NCBI GenBank assembly: GCA_002397275.1 | Contig: DHAA01000008.1 | Coordinates: 4,234 to 20,640 of the forward strand | DNA length: 16,407 nt | Direction: 5' to 3' | From: Thermacetogenium sp. UBA4966 | Lineage (GTDB): Bacteria; Bacillota; DSM-12270; Thermacetogeniales; Thermacetogeniaceae | Shown: one piece after another, positions 1 to 7,451 of the stretch | Numbering within the stretch: the first letter of the stretch is position 1 | Layout: each line of letters opens with the position of its first letter | Made by a program: the position numbers and the translations under genes | Notes under the pieces: generated by a model | Database searches by the model: none | What the model was told of the DNA's origin: nothing | Seen by the model: the letters and a program-made list of their open reading frames with translations, nothing else

Positions 1-881
1 GAAAGCAAGCCCAATTCCCCCATAGCCTGCTTGACAGCGCCGATTTCCTGCTCGGTTGCAGGCACAAGCGGCAGCCGCGGGGCGCCTGCTTTGATACCGA
101 TCAGTTCCAAAGCAGCCTTCAACGGAACGGGATTTGTTGTAATAAACAGCGCCTTATACAGCGGAAACAGTTTCAAATGCAGCTCACGCGCGGCTTTCAC
201 CTTCCCGGTTACAAATGTGGTGACCATTTCCTGTATCAGTTTCCCCGCCAGGTGAGAAGCGACGCTGATCACACCATACCCGCCTACAGAGAGCATGGGC
301 AGGGTGATGGCGTCGTCACCGCTGTAAATCAGGAAATCATCGGATGTCTTTCTCTTGATCTCCGCCACCTGATCCAGGCTGCCGCTGGCCTCTTTAACAG
401 CCGCGATGTTCTTTATCTCAGATAGTCTGACAACAGTGTCGGGCAGCATGTTCATCGCTGTACGGCTTGGAACATTATACAGAATCACAGGTAAAGAGGT
501 CTCTGCGGCAATAGCTTTAAAATGCCGGTAGAGGCCCTCCTGGCTTGGCTTGTTGTAGTACGGCGTGACGAGCATGATCCCATCACAGCCCAGTTCTTCC
601 GCCCGTTTTGTTAACTCGATGGAAGCGGCCGTATTATTGGAACCGGTTCCCGCAATCACAGCCGCCTTACCCTTCGCCGCCTCTTTCACCGTTTTGAACA
701 GGCGGCATTTCTCCTCAACTGAAAGGACGGGGGATTCCCCTGTGGTCCCGGCGACAACAATCCCTTCAGAGCCTGTCTCCACAAGGTGGCGCGTCAGTTT
801 CCCCGCCTCTTCATAGTTTATCTTGCCATTTTCATGCATCGGGGTAACCATTGCCGTTAAAATACGCCCAAAATCCTTCAC
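1..881 (-). CDS. dapA: 4-hydroxy-tetrahydrodipicolinate synthase, 3' end cut by window edge
   Basis: DapA condenses aspartate semialdehyde with pyruvate in the cytoplasm, the first committed step to diaminopimelate, lysine and dipicolinate. The reading frame is open from a GTG at 881 to the window edge and gives 293 residues, about the full family length, so only a few codons are missing. Class I aldolase-fold signatures are visible: AGTTGE at residues 44-49, YYNKP at 109-112, YNVPSRT at 135-141 with the catalytic Tyr135, and VKEASG with the Schiff-base Lys163. The GTG start is supported by a GAGGAGGG ribosome site just upstream and by the family-typical N-terminus (KDFGRILTAMVTP). It follows asd by 29 nt, so the two are almost certainly co-transcribed. 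In Bacillus subtilis the aspartokinase dapG lies between asd and dapA; here it is absent from that position. Confidence 0.96.
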   Translation of the reverse strand, partial: MKDFGRILTAMVTPMHENGKINYEEAGKLTRHLVETGSEGIVVAGTTGESPVLSVEEKCRLFKTVKEAAKGKAAVIAGTGSNNTAASIELTKRAEELGCDGIMLVTPYYNKPSQEGLYRHFKAIAAETSLPVILYNVPSRTAMNMLPDTVVRLSEIKNIAAVKEASGSLDQVAEIKRKTSDDFLIYSGDDAITLPMLSVGGYGVISVASHLAGKLIQEMVTTFVTGKVKAARELHLKLFPLYKALFITTNPVPLKAALELIGIKAGAPRLPLVPATEQEIGAVKQAMGELGLL

Positions 882-910
882 CTTTGTCCCTCCTCAATAT
901 TAATCCGTTA

Positions 911-1924
911 TTATACTAGATTTCGGCTAATTAGAAGCTCGGCGATCTGCACGGCGTTAGTCGCCGCGCCCTTGCGCAGCTGGTCGGCCGCGATCCAGAT
1001 GTTTAAGCCCTGCTCCTGTGAAAAGTCTTTTCTGATCCGGCCCACAAATACTTCGTCCCGCCCCGATGTAAACAGCGGCATAGGGTATTCCAGGTTTTCC
1101 GGATCATCCTGCACAACGATCCCCGGAGCATTGGACAATACTTCTCTGGCTTCTTCGACTGTAAGCGCCTTTTCCGTTTCGATGTTTACAGATTCGGAAT
1201 GGCTGCGCAGCACCGGGACCCTGACGGTCGTCGCAGTAATCTGAATTTCAGGGTCGTGCAGGATCTTTCTGGTTTCATTGACCAGCTTCATCTCTTCTCT
1301 GGAGTAACCGTTGTCGCCAAAAACATCGATATGAGGGATCAGGTTAAAGGCGATCTGGTAATTGAAAACCTGAGGCTCAATCCTTTCTTGAGCAAGCGTT
1401 TGCCTGGTCTGCAGCAGCAACTCATCCAGCGCTTCCTTTCCCGCGCCTGATACGGCCTGCATAGTGGTCACAACCGCCCTTTTTACTCCGGCAATTCGGT
1501 GAATCGGATTTAAGGGCACAACAAAGATAATCGTAGAGCAGTTGGGATTGGAAATAACACCCTTGTGCTTTTCCACATCTTCAGGATTGACCTCCGGAAC
1601 CACCAGAGGAACGTCCGCATCCAACCTGAAAGCACTGCTGTTGTCTATAGCCACAGCGCCCCGTTTTACAGCTTCAGGAACCAACTCTTTGCTGACTGCC
1701 CCCCCCGCAAAAAAAGCGATATCCACACCTCGGAAAGAATCCGCTTTGGCTTGCGAAACCGTCAGCTCTTCATCACAAAAATATAGCTTCTTTCCATGCG
1801 ACCTGGCGCTTGCCAGGAGTTTCAGATCTGTTACCGGAAATTTTCTTTCCTGGAGGACAGCCATCAATTCCTGACCGACAGCGCCTGTCGCTCCAACAAT
1901 AGCAACACGGAAACCTTTAGACAT
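911..1924 (-). CDS. asd: Aspartate-semialdehyde dehydrogenase
   Basis: Asd reduces aspartyl phosphate to aspartate semialdehyde with NADPH, feeding lysine, diaminopimelate, threonine, methionine and dipicolinate synthesis. The 337-residue product has the usual family length. Visible motifs are the N-terminal dinucleotide fold VGATGAVGQEL (residues 10-20), the SNPNCST active site with nucleophile Cys129, and the LRSHSESV segment carrying the conserved catalytic His (about 242). The ATG start has a GGAGG site 10 nt upstream. It lies 94 nt after dpaB and 29 nt before dapA. The dpaB-asd gap contains a TATAAT hexamer at 1962-1967 with only a poor -35 match, so a separate vegetative promoter, as asd needs outside sporulation, is possible but unproved. 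Confidence 0.96.
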   Translation of the reverse strand: MSKGFRVAIVGATGAVGQELMAVLQERKFPVTDLKLLASARSHGKKLYFCDEELTVSQAKADSFRGVDIAFFAGGAVSKELVPEAVKRGAVAIDNSSAFRLDADVPLVVPEVNPEDVEKHKGVISNPNCSTIIFVVPLNPIHRIAGVKRAVVTTMQAVSGAGKEALDELLLQTRQTLAQERIEPQVFNYQIAFNLIPHIDVFGDNGYSREEMKLVNETRKILHDPEIQITATTVRVPVLRSHSESVNIETEKALTVEEAREVLSNAPGIVVQDDPENLEYPMPLFTSGRDEVFVGRIRKDFSQEQGLNIWIAADQLRKGAATNAVQIAELLISRNLV

Positions 1925-2018
1925 TTAAGCTATACCTCCTGCAGTTACCGGTTCATATAGAATTATAGATTTGACATCGAATCAAAATGTCCTCCCGATG
2001 GTGATCAATAAACCATGT

Positions 2019-2612
2019 TCAACTGCCTTTATGCTCTACTAAAACAGGCTGCAGCTGTTTGTCGTCCAGAGCATGCAAAACTGTATCAATTATTTTATCC
2101 ATGCGAGCTACTAATGAATTCGGTTTTGCAGTCGGGTTATCCTGCCCGAAGGGTACAAGATAAATATTTTTTGTGTTGAGCAAGGCGGCGATGTTCCCTG
2201 CATTAAAACCGAGTCCGTCATTGGTGGAAATGGCAAGCACAACAGGCCGCCGGTTTCGCAGGTGCGCCTTGATCGCCATTAAAGCAGGGGTATCGGTAAT
2301 GCCGTTCGTCAATTTCGCCAGGGTGTTGCCGGTGCAAGGCGCTGCAACCAGGATATCAAACAGTTTGCCGGGCCCAATCGGTTCCGCCTCCACTATGGTT
2401 TTGATTACGGGCTTGTTGGTCAATTCCTCCAGCCTGGCGCACCAATCTGCACATTTGCCGTACCTGGTGTCGGTCGTGGTCACGGCATAAGAAACGACAG
2501 GAAAAACTTCAGCTCCCTCGGCAACTATTCTGTCAATCTCTTTCATTATTTTTGCAAGCGTACAATGGGACCCTGTTACCACAAATCCCACACGGATACC
2601 TTGAAGACGCAT
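2019..2612 (-). CDS. dpaB: Dipicolinate synthase subunit B
   Basis: DpaB (SpoVFB) is the flavoprotein-like subunit of dipicolinate synthase, which with DpaA converts the DapA product to pyridine-2,6-dicarboxylate in the mother cell. Dipicolinate is then packed with calcium into the spore core. From the chosen ATG the product is 197 residues, against 200 in Bacillus subtilis. Recognisable segments are VGFVVTGSHCT near the N-terminus (GSHC at 14-17), EAEPIGPGK, APCTGNTLAKLTNGITDTP (91-109), the STND stretch, VPFGQDNPTAKPNS (153-166) and QLQPVLVE at the end. An in-frame GTG lies at 2621, but the GGGAGG site directly abuts it and lies 8 nt before the ATG at 2612, so the ATG is preferred. It follows dpaA by 25 nt. 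Confidence 0.95.
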   Translation of the reverse strand: MRLQGIRVGFVVTGSHCTLAKIMKEIDRIVAEGAEVFPVVSYAVTTTDTRYGKCADWCARLEELTNKPVIKTIVEAEPIGPGKLFDILVAAPCTGNTLAKLTNGITDTPALMAIKAHLRNRRPVVLAISTNDGLGFNAGNIAALLNTKNIYLVPFGQDNPTAKPNSLVARMDKIIDTVLHALDDKQLQPVLVEHKGS

Positions 2613-2637
2613 CTCAGGCACCTCCCATACCTATTCT

Positions 2638-3537
2638 CTAAAAATACTCATGAGGCGCTTCTCTGAGAATAAGTTGGGGAATTACCTGAGCCAGGATTTT
2701 GCCGCTTGTTTTCGGCGCCGCTATTCCCGGTAAGCTGGGAGTCAAAACAGCCTGGAGCCCTAATCTCTTGGCCGCGGTAAAATCAGTCCCTCCGGGAGAC
2801 GAAGCAATGTCTATGATCAGGGTATCCTTGTTGAGCAGAGAAAGCAGCTTTTCGTTGAGAATCATAGCCGGAACGGTGTTAAAGATTACGTCTGCTTCAG
2901 AGATAGATTGATGCAGCTGGCTGCAGTGCAGGGGGCGATACCCTATTTCACCCGCCCGGGAAAGATCCGAGCGTTTTCTGGCGACCACGGTTGTTTTGGC
3001 GCCAATACCCTGCAGCATACGGGCGAGCGTTATTCCCAGCCTGCCGAAACCCAGAACAAAAGAATTGCTCCCATGGATGGTGATAGGCAGCTTTTCCATG
3101 GCTATCTGTAAGGCGCCTTCAGCGGAAGGTATGGAATTCAAAATAGCGACCGTGTCCATCTCAGCGATCTCAATCATCTTCCACCCATATTTATGCGCCC
3201 ATTCTTTAACAAAATCACGAGCAAAACCGATAATTACAAGGACCCCTTCAGGGATAGTAACGGCAATTTCAGGGGATAGCCGCAGTGTGACGTCCTGGTC
3301 AAGGGTTTTGATGTTTCCCTCCGAATCTGTTCCTCCCATAGGAAGGATCAGTACCTGAGCCTTAAGCAGGGCTGTTTCCAATCTATCCATAAGGCAAACC
3401 TGATTTAATTCAGGACAGGGAGAAAAACCTATCGCCGTGACGGCGGCGCCCAACTTAATAAGCTCCTGCATCAGATAGATATCCCGCTGATCCCCTCCGA
3501 TAACGGCTATTTTTATTCCCCTCAAATCCAAGCCCAA
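2638..3537 (-). CDS. dpaA: Dipicolinate synthase subunit A
   Basis: DpaA (SpoVFA) is the NAD(P)-binding, dehydrogenase-like subunit that partners DpaB in spore dipicolinate synthesis. The 299-residue length equals the family norm (about 297). Features seen are an N-terminal IAVIGGD segment (10-16), SIPSAEGA (135-142), a Rossmann loop GFGRLG (163-168), IIDIASSPGGTDF (241-253) and LPGIAAPKTSG (269-279), all typical of the family. The start is a TTG at 3537 preceded by AAGGAGGGG at good spacing. No ATG is usable because the first internal Met (residue 23) lies inside the first Rossmann strand region. It follows dapB by 74 nt, and that gap carries a sigma-K-like promoter. The enzyme competes with the adjacent DapB for the same DapA product. 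Confidence 0.95.
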   Translation of the reverse strand: MGLDLRGIKIAVIGGDQRDIYLMQELIKLGAAVTAIGFSPCPELNQVCLMDRLETALLKAQVLILPMGGTDSEGNIKTLDQDVTLRLSPEIAVTIPEGVLVIIGFARDFVKEWAHKYGWKMIEIAEMDTVAILNSIPSAEGALQIAMEKLPITIHGSNSFVLGFGRLGITLARMLQGIGAKTTVVARKRSDLSRAGEIGYRPLHCSQLHQSISEADVIFNTVPAMILNEKLLSLLNKDTLIIDIASSPGGTDFTAAKRLGLQAVLTPSLPGIAAPKTSGKILAQVIPQLILREAPHEYF

Positions 3538-3574
3538 TCCTTATTCCCCTCCTTTCCCTCATCGTTGGCAATAA

Positions 3575-3602
3575 CAGTATATGAGGAAAAAAAGAAGAAG
3601 GT
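3575..3602 (-). promoter_or_regulatory. Candidate sigma-K-type promoter before dpaA
   Basis: Reading the minus strand, an AC dinucleotide (3602-3601) in the context ACACC is followed after 17 nt by CATATACTG (3583-3575). This resembles the mother-cell sigma-K pattern of AC, a 16-17 nt spacer and CATAnnnTA, with one mismatch in the last two bases. It sits 38 nt before the dpaA start codon. The spoVF (dpaAB) operon of Bacillus subtilis is known to be sigma-K dependent, so the position is what would be expected. The element is short and could arise by chance. Confidence 0.35.
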
Positions 3603-3611
3603 GTTTGGCAT

Positions 3612-4418
3612 TCAGTCGAGAATCTTTTCTAACCCGATCACCACTCCTTTGAGCCCGCTGATATGACGAATTGCCATTATTACGCCGGGCATAAAGGACT
3701 GGCGGTGCAGTGAATCATGTCTGATGGTCAGGGTTTGTCCAGGCGAGCCGAAAATCACTTCCTGGTGAGCGACCAGCCCCGGTAAACGCACGCTGTGAAT
3801 CCTAATCCCTTCCCAGTCTCCCCCTCTCGCCCCGGTCAGCTTCTCGTATTCTTCCGCATGCCCCTGTTGCAGCGGCGCCCTTTCCTGTTGGATCATCTCT
3901 GCAGTTTTCAGCGCGGTACCGGAAGGAGCATCGATCTTTTGATCATGATGCAGTTCAATGATCTCGACATTTTTAAAATACCGAGCAGCCCTTCGGGCAA
4001 AATCCATCATCAATACCGCCCCCAGTGCAAAATTGGGTACGATCAAAACGCCTCTGTCCGCTTTTGCCGCTAATTTTTCCAGTTCATCGATACCGACCAC
4101 ATCTAACCCTGTTGTACCGATTACCGGAGACACCCCGTTTTGCAGAGCGATTCGGGCATTGCTGAGAACAGCTTGAGGGTTTGTGAAGTCAACCAACACC
4201 TCTGCTCCGGTGGAGGTGAGAACCTTAGTCAGGTCGTCATCAATTTGGACATCGCAATCCGAAACCCCGATCAAATCCCCCAGGTTTTGACCTGCTTCCC
4301 TGGGATCAACCGCTCCCACGAGTTTTAAATCAGGCGCCTCGGCAAAAACCGCTCTTGCCGTCTCTTTGCCCATCTTTCCCGCAATTCCTGCAATCGCTAC
4401 GCGTACCACTTCACTCAC
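3612..4418 (-). CDS. dapB: 4-hydroxy-tetrahydrodipicolinate reductase
   Basis: DapB reduces the DapA product to tetrahydrodipicolinate with NAD(P)H, committing it to diaminopimelate for peptidoglycan and to lysine. The 268-residue product has the family length. Motifs are the nucleotide-binding AIAGIAGKMG (9-17), GTTG (101-104), and the signature ELHHDQKIDAPSGTA (155-169) with catalytic His157 and Lys161 and the SGT substrate loop. The start is GTG at 4418, with a GAGG site 11 nt upstream. A good sigma-A-like promoter lies at 4459-4487, so dapB probably begins its own transcript. In Bacillus subtilis dapB is located elsewhere; here it is placed between ymxH and dpaA, next to the enzyme that competes for its substrate. 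Confidence 0.96.
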   Translation of the reverse strand: MSEVVRVAIAGIAGKMGKETARAVFAEAPDLKLVGAVDPREAGQNLGDLIGVSDCDVQIDDDLTKVLTSTGAEVLVDFTNPQAVLSNARIALQNGVSPVIGTTGLDVVGIDELEKLAAKADRGVLIVPNFALGAVLMMDFARRAARYFKNVEIIELHHDQKIDAPSGTALKTAEMIQQERAPLQQGHAEEYEKLTGARGGDWEGIRIHSVRLPGLVAHQEVIFGSPGQTLTIRHDSLHRQSFMPGVIMAIRHISGLKGVVIGLEKILD

Positions 4419-4458
4419 TTTTAAATCTGCCTCATTTCTTTTAGAACAATTTCTCTTT

Positions 4459-4487
4459 ATTCTCGTATAGATGAGGCATTATGTCAA
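4459..4487 (-). promoter_or_regulatory. Candidate sigma-A promoter for dapB
   Basis: On the minus strand a perfect TTGACA (4487-4482) is followed after exactly 17 nt by GAGAAT (4464-4459), a four-of-six match to TATAAT. It lies about 40 nt before the dapB GTG start and downstream of the inverted repeat that ends the ymxH unit, so it is well placed to start a dapB(-dpaAB-asd-dapA) transcript. The weak -10 hexamer is the main reservation. Confidence 0.5.
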
Positions 4488-4507
4488 TAAAAGATCCTCT
4501 GGAAGCT

Positions 4508-4540
4508 GTCCGGGACGTAATCCGGGAGCAAGCGGAATCC
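4508..4540. repeat. 33-nt dispersed repeat, related to the right end of the 11360-11619 element
   Basis: This stretch opens with GTCCGGGACGTAAT and closes with GGGAGCAAGCGGAATCC. The same two blocks, in the same orientation, recur at 11581-11612, the only difference being CC against A between them. Both copies are intergenic. Here the sequence continues into GCCGGC, as at the left end of the fold-back element, but no partner arm is present, so it looks like a solo or decayed end. The GCGGAATCCGC part is itself a perfect palindrome with a one-base centre. Confidence 0.7.
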
Positions 4541-4608
4541 GCCGGCTGGTGGACCGCCATCGCTCATATTCCGAGCATGCGGCGCAAAGTTAGCTTATTA
4601 GGCGGCAT

Positions 4609-4688
4609 AAAATCTCTAGAACCCGGACGCTGCGGATGACAAACTGCAGAAAGTTTAACCTCATCGCCGCAAAAGCCGGGTTCTCAGA
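4609..4688 (-). terminator. Long imperfect inverted repeat after ymxH, possible terminator
   Basis: Starting 3 nt after the ymxH stop codon, the minus strand has an arm with AGAACCCGG, then TGCGG and ATGA, which pair with the matching segments of a second arm (4613-4640). The centre contains a smaller AAACT/AGTTT hairpin. The distal arm is followed by TTTT (4612-4609). The outer stem is nine perfect base pairs plus an interrupted inner stem. This could end the mlpA-ymxH transcript ahead of the dapB promoter. The short T run and the large apical part make it an atypical intrinsic terminator, and it could instead be a small repeat element. Confidence 0.4.
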
Positions 4689-4691
4689 TCT

Positions 4692-4958
4692 TTAAATGTA
4701 TCTTTTGTATTGCGAATAACTCTCATCCAAGTCGACGATGATTACTTCGCTGCCGACCTTTTTTACTACAGACCAGGGTATTTCTATCTCCTTCCTGTCG
4801 GTCCACAGGCTCATGAAATTAGAACGCCCAGGAAGAATGATCGATACTACCTCTCCGCTCTCGGGATCAATGATCATGTCCGAATCGCCAACGGCGCCCA
4901 GGCGCACGCCATCGAAAATATTGATGATCTCCTTACCTACCAGATCGCTAAGTCTCAA
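4692..4958 (-). CDS. ymxH: YlmC/YmxH family PRC-barrel protein
   Basis: This small protein of 88 residues consists of a single PRC-barrel-type beta domain. Its pattern is RLSDLVGKEIINIFDGVRLG, then IDPESGEVVSIILPG, and then EIPWSVVKKVGSEVIIVD. It matches the YlmC/YmxH group found in sporulating Firmicutes, for which no biochemical function is established. In Bacillus subtilis ymxH lies directly after mlpA and before the dipicolinate genes, the same relative place as here. I chose the TTG at 4958 because family members begin MRL(S/K) and an AGGGGG tract lies about 7 nt upstream. A GTG at 4976 with AAGGAG closer to it would add six Gly/Lys-rich residues and cannot be excluded. The gene follows the M16 peptidase by about 60 nt. 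Confidence 0.88.
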   Translation of the reverse strand: MRLSDLVGKEIINIFDGVRLGAVGDSDMIIDPESGEVVSIILPGRSNFMSLWTDRKEIEIPWSVVKKVGSEVIIVDLDESYSQYKRYI

Positions 4959-5017
4959 CCCCCTCCCCCCTTTCACCTTTCTCCTTATGCTTTGTATTTA
5001 TGAATAAAACAGCTGAT

Positions 5018-6280
5018 TTATGTTTGGGAAAGGGCAAACGGATAGCTGATATTATCCTGGGTAAGGGGTCCCAGCACTGTGATGGTCATCCGCTTCGGGT
5101 CAAATATTTTAGCGGCAAAGGACTGCAGATCCGCTTCGGTGAGCGCATTGATCTTCTCCAGAATTTCCTCGATGGTGATAATTCTGTTATGAACAAGCTC
5201 CGATTTGCCGAGGCGGTGCATGCGCTGCAGAACGCTTTCCTGAGCCAGAAGAAGGCTCCCCTTTACCTGTGTTTTTGCCCTGTTCAGTTCCTGTGGTTTG
5301 ACCCCCTTTTCCGCCAGAGACTGCATCTCTTCCCAGCTTAAATCCAAAACCTCCTGGCAGTGAGCCGGATTTGTTCCGGCATAAATTGTAAACAAACCGC
5401 TGTCCAGAAAGCACAGGTAATAGCTGTAAATGGCATAAACCAGGGCGCGTTCCTCACGGATACGCTGGAAAAGGCGAGAGCTTGCTCCCCCTCCTAAAAT
5501 GCTATTAATTATCTGCAGGTGATAAACATTTTCGTCAAATAATGATACCCCGGGCGCCCCCATGCAGATCTGTGCCTGTTCCAGGTCTCGTTGAAAACTT
5601 TTGATACCCGCTCTCGTCTGCGGAGGAGTAATCGTGTTTTCGACCTTTCCCGCGGGAACAGATCCCAGAGACGACTCCAGCAGATCAACCGCTTCCTGGC
5701 GCCGGAAGTTTCCGGCCAGGGAAACTACCATATTCGATGGGCTGTAATGCCTCTTAAAAAAGGAAAGAATGAGGTCCCTGTCGATCCCGGACAAAGAATC
5801 GATCGTTCCGATTATCGGCCGCCCCAGGGGATGGCCATCCCAAATGGTCTGGGAAAAGTAATCGTGAATAATGTCATCCGGGGTGTCCTCATACATGCTG
5901 ATCTCTTCCGCCACCACCCTTTTCTCCCGGTCAATATCCTCCTGGCGAAACAGGGAGTTGAACAGCATATCGCTGAGCAGATCCACTGCCAGAGTCAGAT
6001 AATCCGCCGGTACTCTCACATAATAGCATGTGTATTCTTTGCTTGTAAAAGCATTAAGCTGGCCGCCCACCTCTTCGATCGCTTCAGCGATCTGTTTGGC
6101 AGTCCTCCTGGCTGTGCCTTTAAACAACAGATGTTCGATCAGGTGAGAGATTCCTGCCTCATTCGGTTTCTCCAGGCGAGAGCCTGTTTTCATCCAAAAA
6201 CCGACGGCTACAGAATAAACGCCAGGCGCCTCTTCACTGACAATAGTAACTCCGTTATCCAGTACATCTTTTTGATACAT
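5018..6280 (-). CDS. mlpA: M16 family zinc peptidase (MlpA/YmxG-like)
   Basis: This is a processing-peptidase-like zinc protease of family M16. The inverted zinc motif HLIEH is present (His46, Glu49, His50), followed by LLFKGT. A distal Glu ligand lies in RVVAEEISMYEDTPDD (about 125-126), and the second domain contains GGGASSRLFQRIREERALVYAIYS. At 420 residues it has the length of bacterial M16B proteins such as Bacillus subtilis MlpA. No signal peptide is seen, so it should be cytoplasmic. The ATG at 6280 gives the family-like start MYQKDVLDNGVTIV with a GGGGG tract 8 nt upstream. An ATG at 6295 with a weaker site would add five residues. It follows the carboxypeptidase gene by about 30 nt and precedes ymxH, the conserved Bacillus order. 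Confidence 0.95.
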   Translation of the reverse strand: MYQKDVLDNGVTIVSEEAPGVYSVAVGFWMKTGSRLEKPNEAGISHLIEHLLFKGTARRTAKQIAEAIEEVGGQLNAFTSKEYTCYYVRVPADYLTLAVDLLSDMLFNSLFRQEDIDREKRVVAEEISMYEDTPDDIIHDYFSQTIWDGHPLGRPIIGTIDSLSGIDRDLILSFFKRHYSPSNMVVSLAGNFRRQEAVDLLESSLGSVPAGKVENTITPPQTRAGIKSFQRDLEQAQICMGAPGVSLFDENVYHLQIINSILGGGASSRLFQRIREERALVYAIYSYYLCFLDSGLFTIYAGTNPAHCQEVLDLSWEEMQSLAEKGVKPQELNRAKTQVKGSLLLAQESVLQRMHRLGKSELVHNRIITIEEILEKINALTEADLQSFAAKIFDPKRMTITVLGPLTQDNISYPFALSQT

Positions 6281-6310
6281 CGACTGCGCCCCCATTCTCT
6301 ACATCTCAAG

Positions 6311-7420
6311 TTATATTATTTTCCAGAACGGCCGCCTGGGAACATCTTCAAGCGTCACCAGTTCAGTAACAAAGAGCAGATTATTCTCCAGTAAGATCTC
6401 TATTCTCCCGACAGGCTCGCCCTTCCTGCAAGGAGCTTTCAGTGATGGCTGAAGATATGTCTTTTTTTCTAATTGCGCCAGTTGCTGAGGGGAAACCAAA
6501 AGCGAAACATCCCTGGCCGGGCCAACGGCGACTGAAGCGCTGGTCCCCTTCTTTACCGGTATCCGGCACAAGGGTGTTTTTCCCTTAAGAGGAGTATGGC
6601 GACACTTTTCAGCCCCATACTGCAAGAGCTGCAGCGTATCTGCATAACGGTCGCCGCTTCCCAGAACCACGCTGATCAGCAGTTGATCTTTACTTTTTGC
6701 GGCAGTCACCAAACACTCTCCGGCCTCGTCGGTTGTTCCTGTTTTGACGCCGATAACCTCGACTCCGCCTTTCTTTTGGCCTAATAATCTGTTTGTATTC
6801 TTTAAATCGATAACCTCTTTCCCGGAAAGTTCTTTCATCCGGTCGCTTTTGATTGCGACTATTTTCCGGAAGTCTTTGTTATTCAAAGCATAACGTGTGA
6901 TTCGAGCCAAGTCATAAGCGCTGACAGCATGTCCCTCCTGAGTAAGCCCATGGGGGTTGCAGAAACGATTCTGCCAACAACCCACGGTTCTGGCTTTATA
7001 ATTCATCAAAGCCGCGAACTGCTCTTCGCTCCCCGCCATATGAATAGCGATAGCCGCCGCGGCGTCGTTGCCTGAATTGATCAAGGCGCCTTTTGTTATA
7101 TCATAAAGGGTGAATCTCTGCCCGGCCTTCAAATGAATGCTTGTCCCCGGCATAGAGGCAGCGTATTGATCGATGAGCACCGCTTCCTCAGTGTCTCCCA
7201 TCTCCAGACTGAGAAGACCCGCCAGGATTTTGGTGGTGCTGGCCGGAGGAAGCGGTTTTGTGGCATTGCGGCTGTAGAGGACAATTCCGGATCGGAAATC
7301 CATCAATAACGCAGCATCTGCCGTGAGCGGCAGCTCTTCCGCAGCATAAGCCATTCCTCCGGTTATAAGGAAAAGAAAAATAAACACCATCGGCAAAAAA
7401 CAGCGCAGGCATCCCCTCAT
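6311..7420 (-). CDS. D-alanyl-D-alanine carboxypeptidase (peptidase S11)
   Basis: This is a low-molecular-weight penicillin-binding protein that trims the terminal D-Ala of peptidoglycan stem peptides. It has an N-terminal signal peptide with a hydrophobic core (residues 8-22) and a likely cut after AYA (about 26). The three active-site motifs are complete: STTK with nucleophile Ser61 and Lys64, SGN at 116-118, and KTG at 226-228. A C-terminal beta domain follows (about 280-369). Length (369) and arrangement match the DacA/DacF group. The ATG has GGGGGAG 10 nt upstream. It sits between ylxY and mlpA, two genes adjacent in Bacillus subtilis, so it is an insertion relative to that order. With the deacetylase upstream it suggests a spore cortex or wall role, but whether it is a true DacF is not decided. 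Confidence 0.93.
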   Translation of the reverse strand: MRGCLRCFLPMVFIFLFLITGGMAYAAEELPLTADAALLMDFRSGIVLYSRNATKPLPPASTTKILAGLLSLEMGDTEEAVLIDQYAASMPGTSIHLKAGQRFTLYDITKGALINSGNDAAAAIAIHMAGSEEQFAALMNYKARTVGCWQNRFCNPHGLTQEGHAVSAYDLARITRYALNNKDFRKIVAIKSDRMKELSGKEVIDLKNTNRLLGQKKGGVEVIGVKTGTTDEAGECLVTAAKSKDQLLISVVLGSGDRYADTLQLLQYGAEKCRHTPLKGKTPLCRIPVKKGTSASVAVGPARDVSLLVSPQQLAQLEKKTYLQPSLKAPCRKGEPVGRIEILLENNLLFVTELVTLEDVPRRPFWKII

Positions 7421-7451
7421 CTGTGCGCTCCCCCTTCAAACAATAAACTTG

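Noticed and set aside
1971..1976. TTGACA on the plus strand in the dpaB-asd gap
   Set aside because: No -10 hexamer at proper spacing and no plus-strand gene downstream to serve.
5591..6394. 267-codon open frame on the plus strand
   Set aside because: It lies antisense to the well-supported M16 peptidase gene, has a low-complexity basic composition and no recognisable domain; it is a shadow frame.
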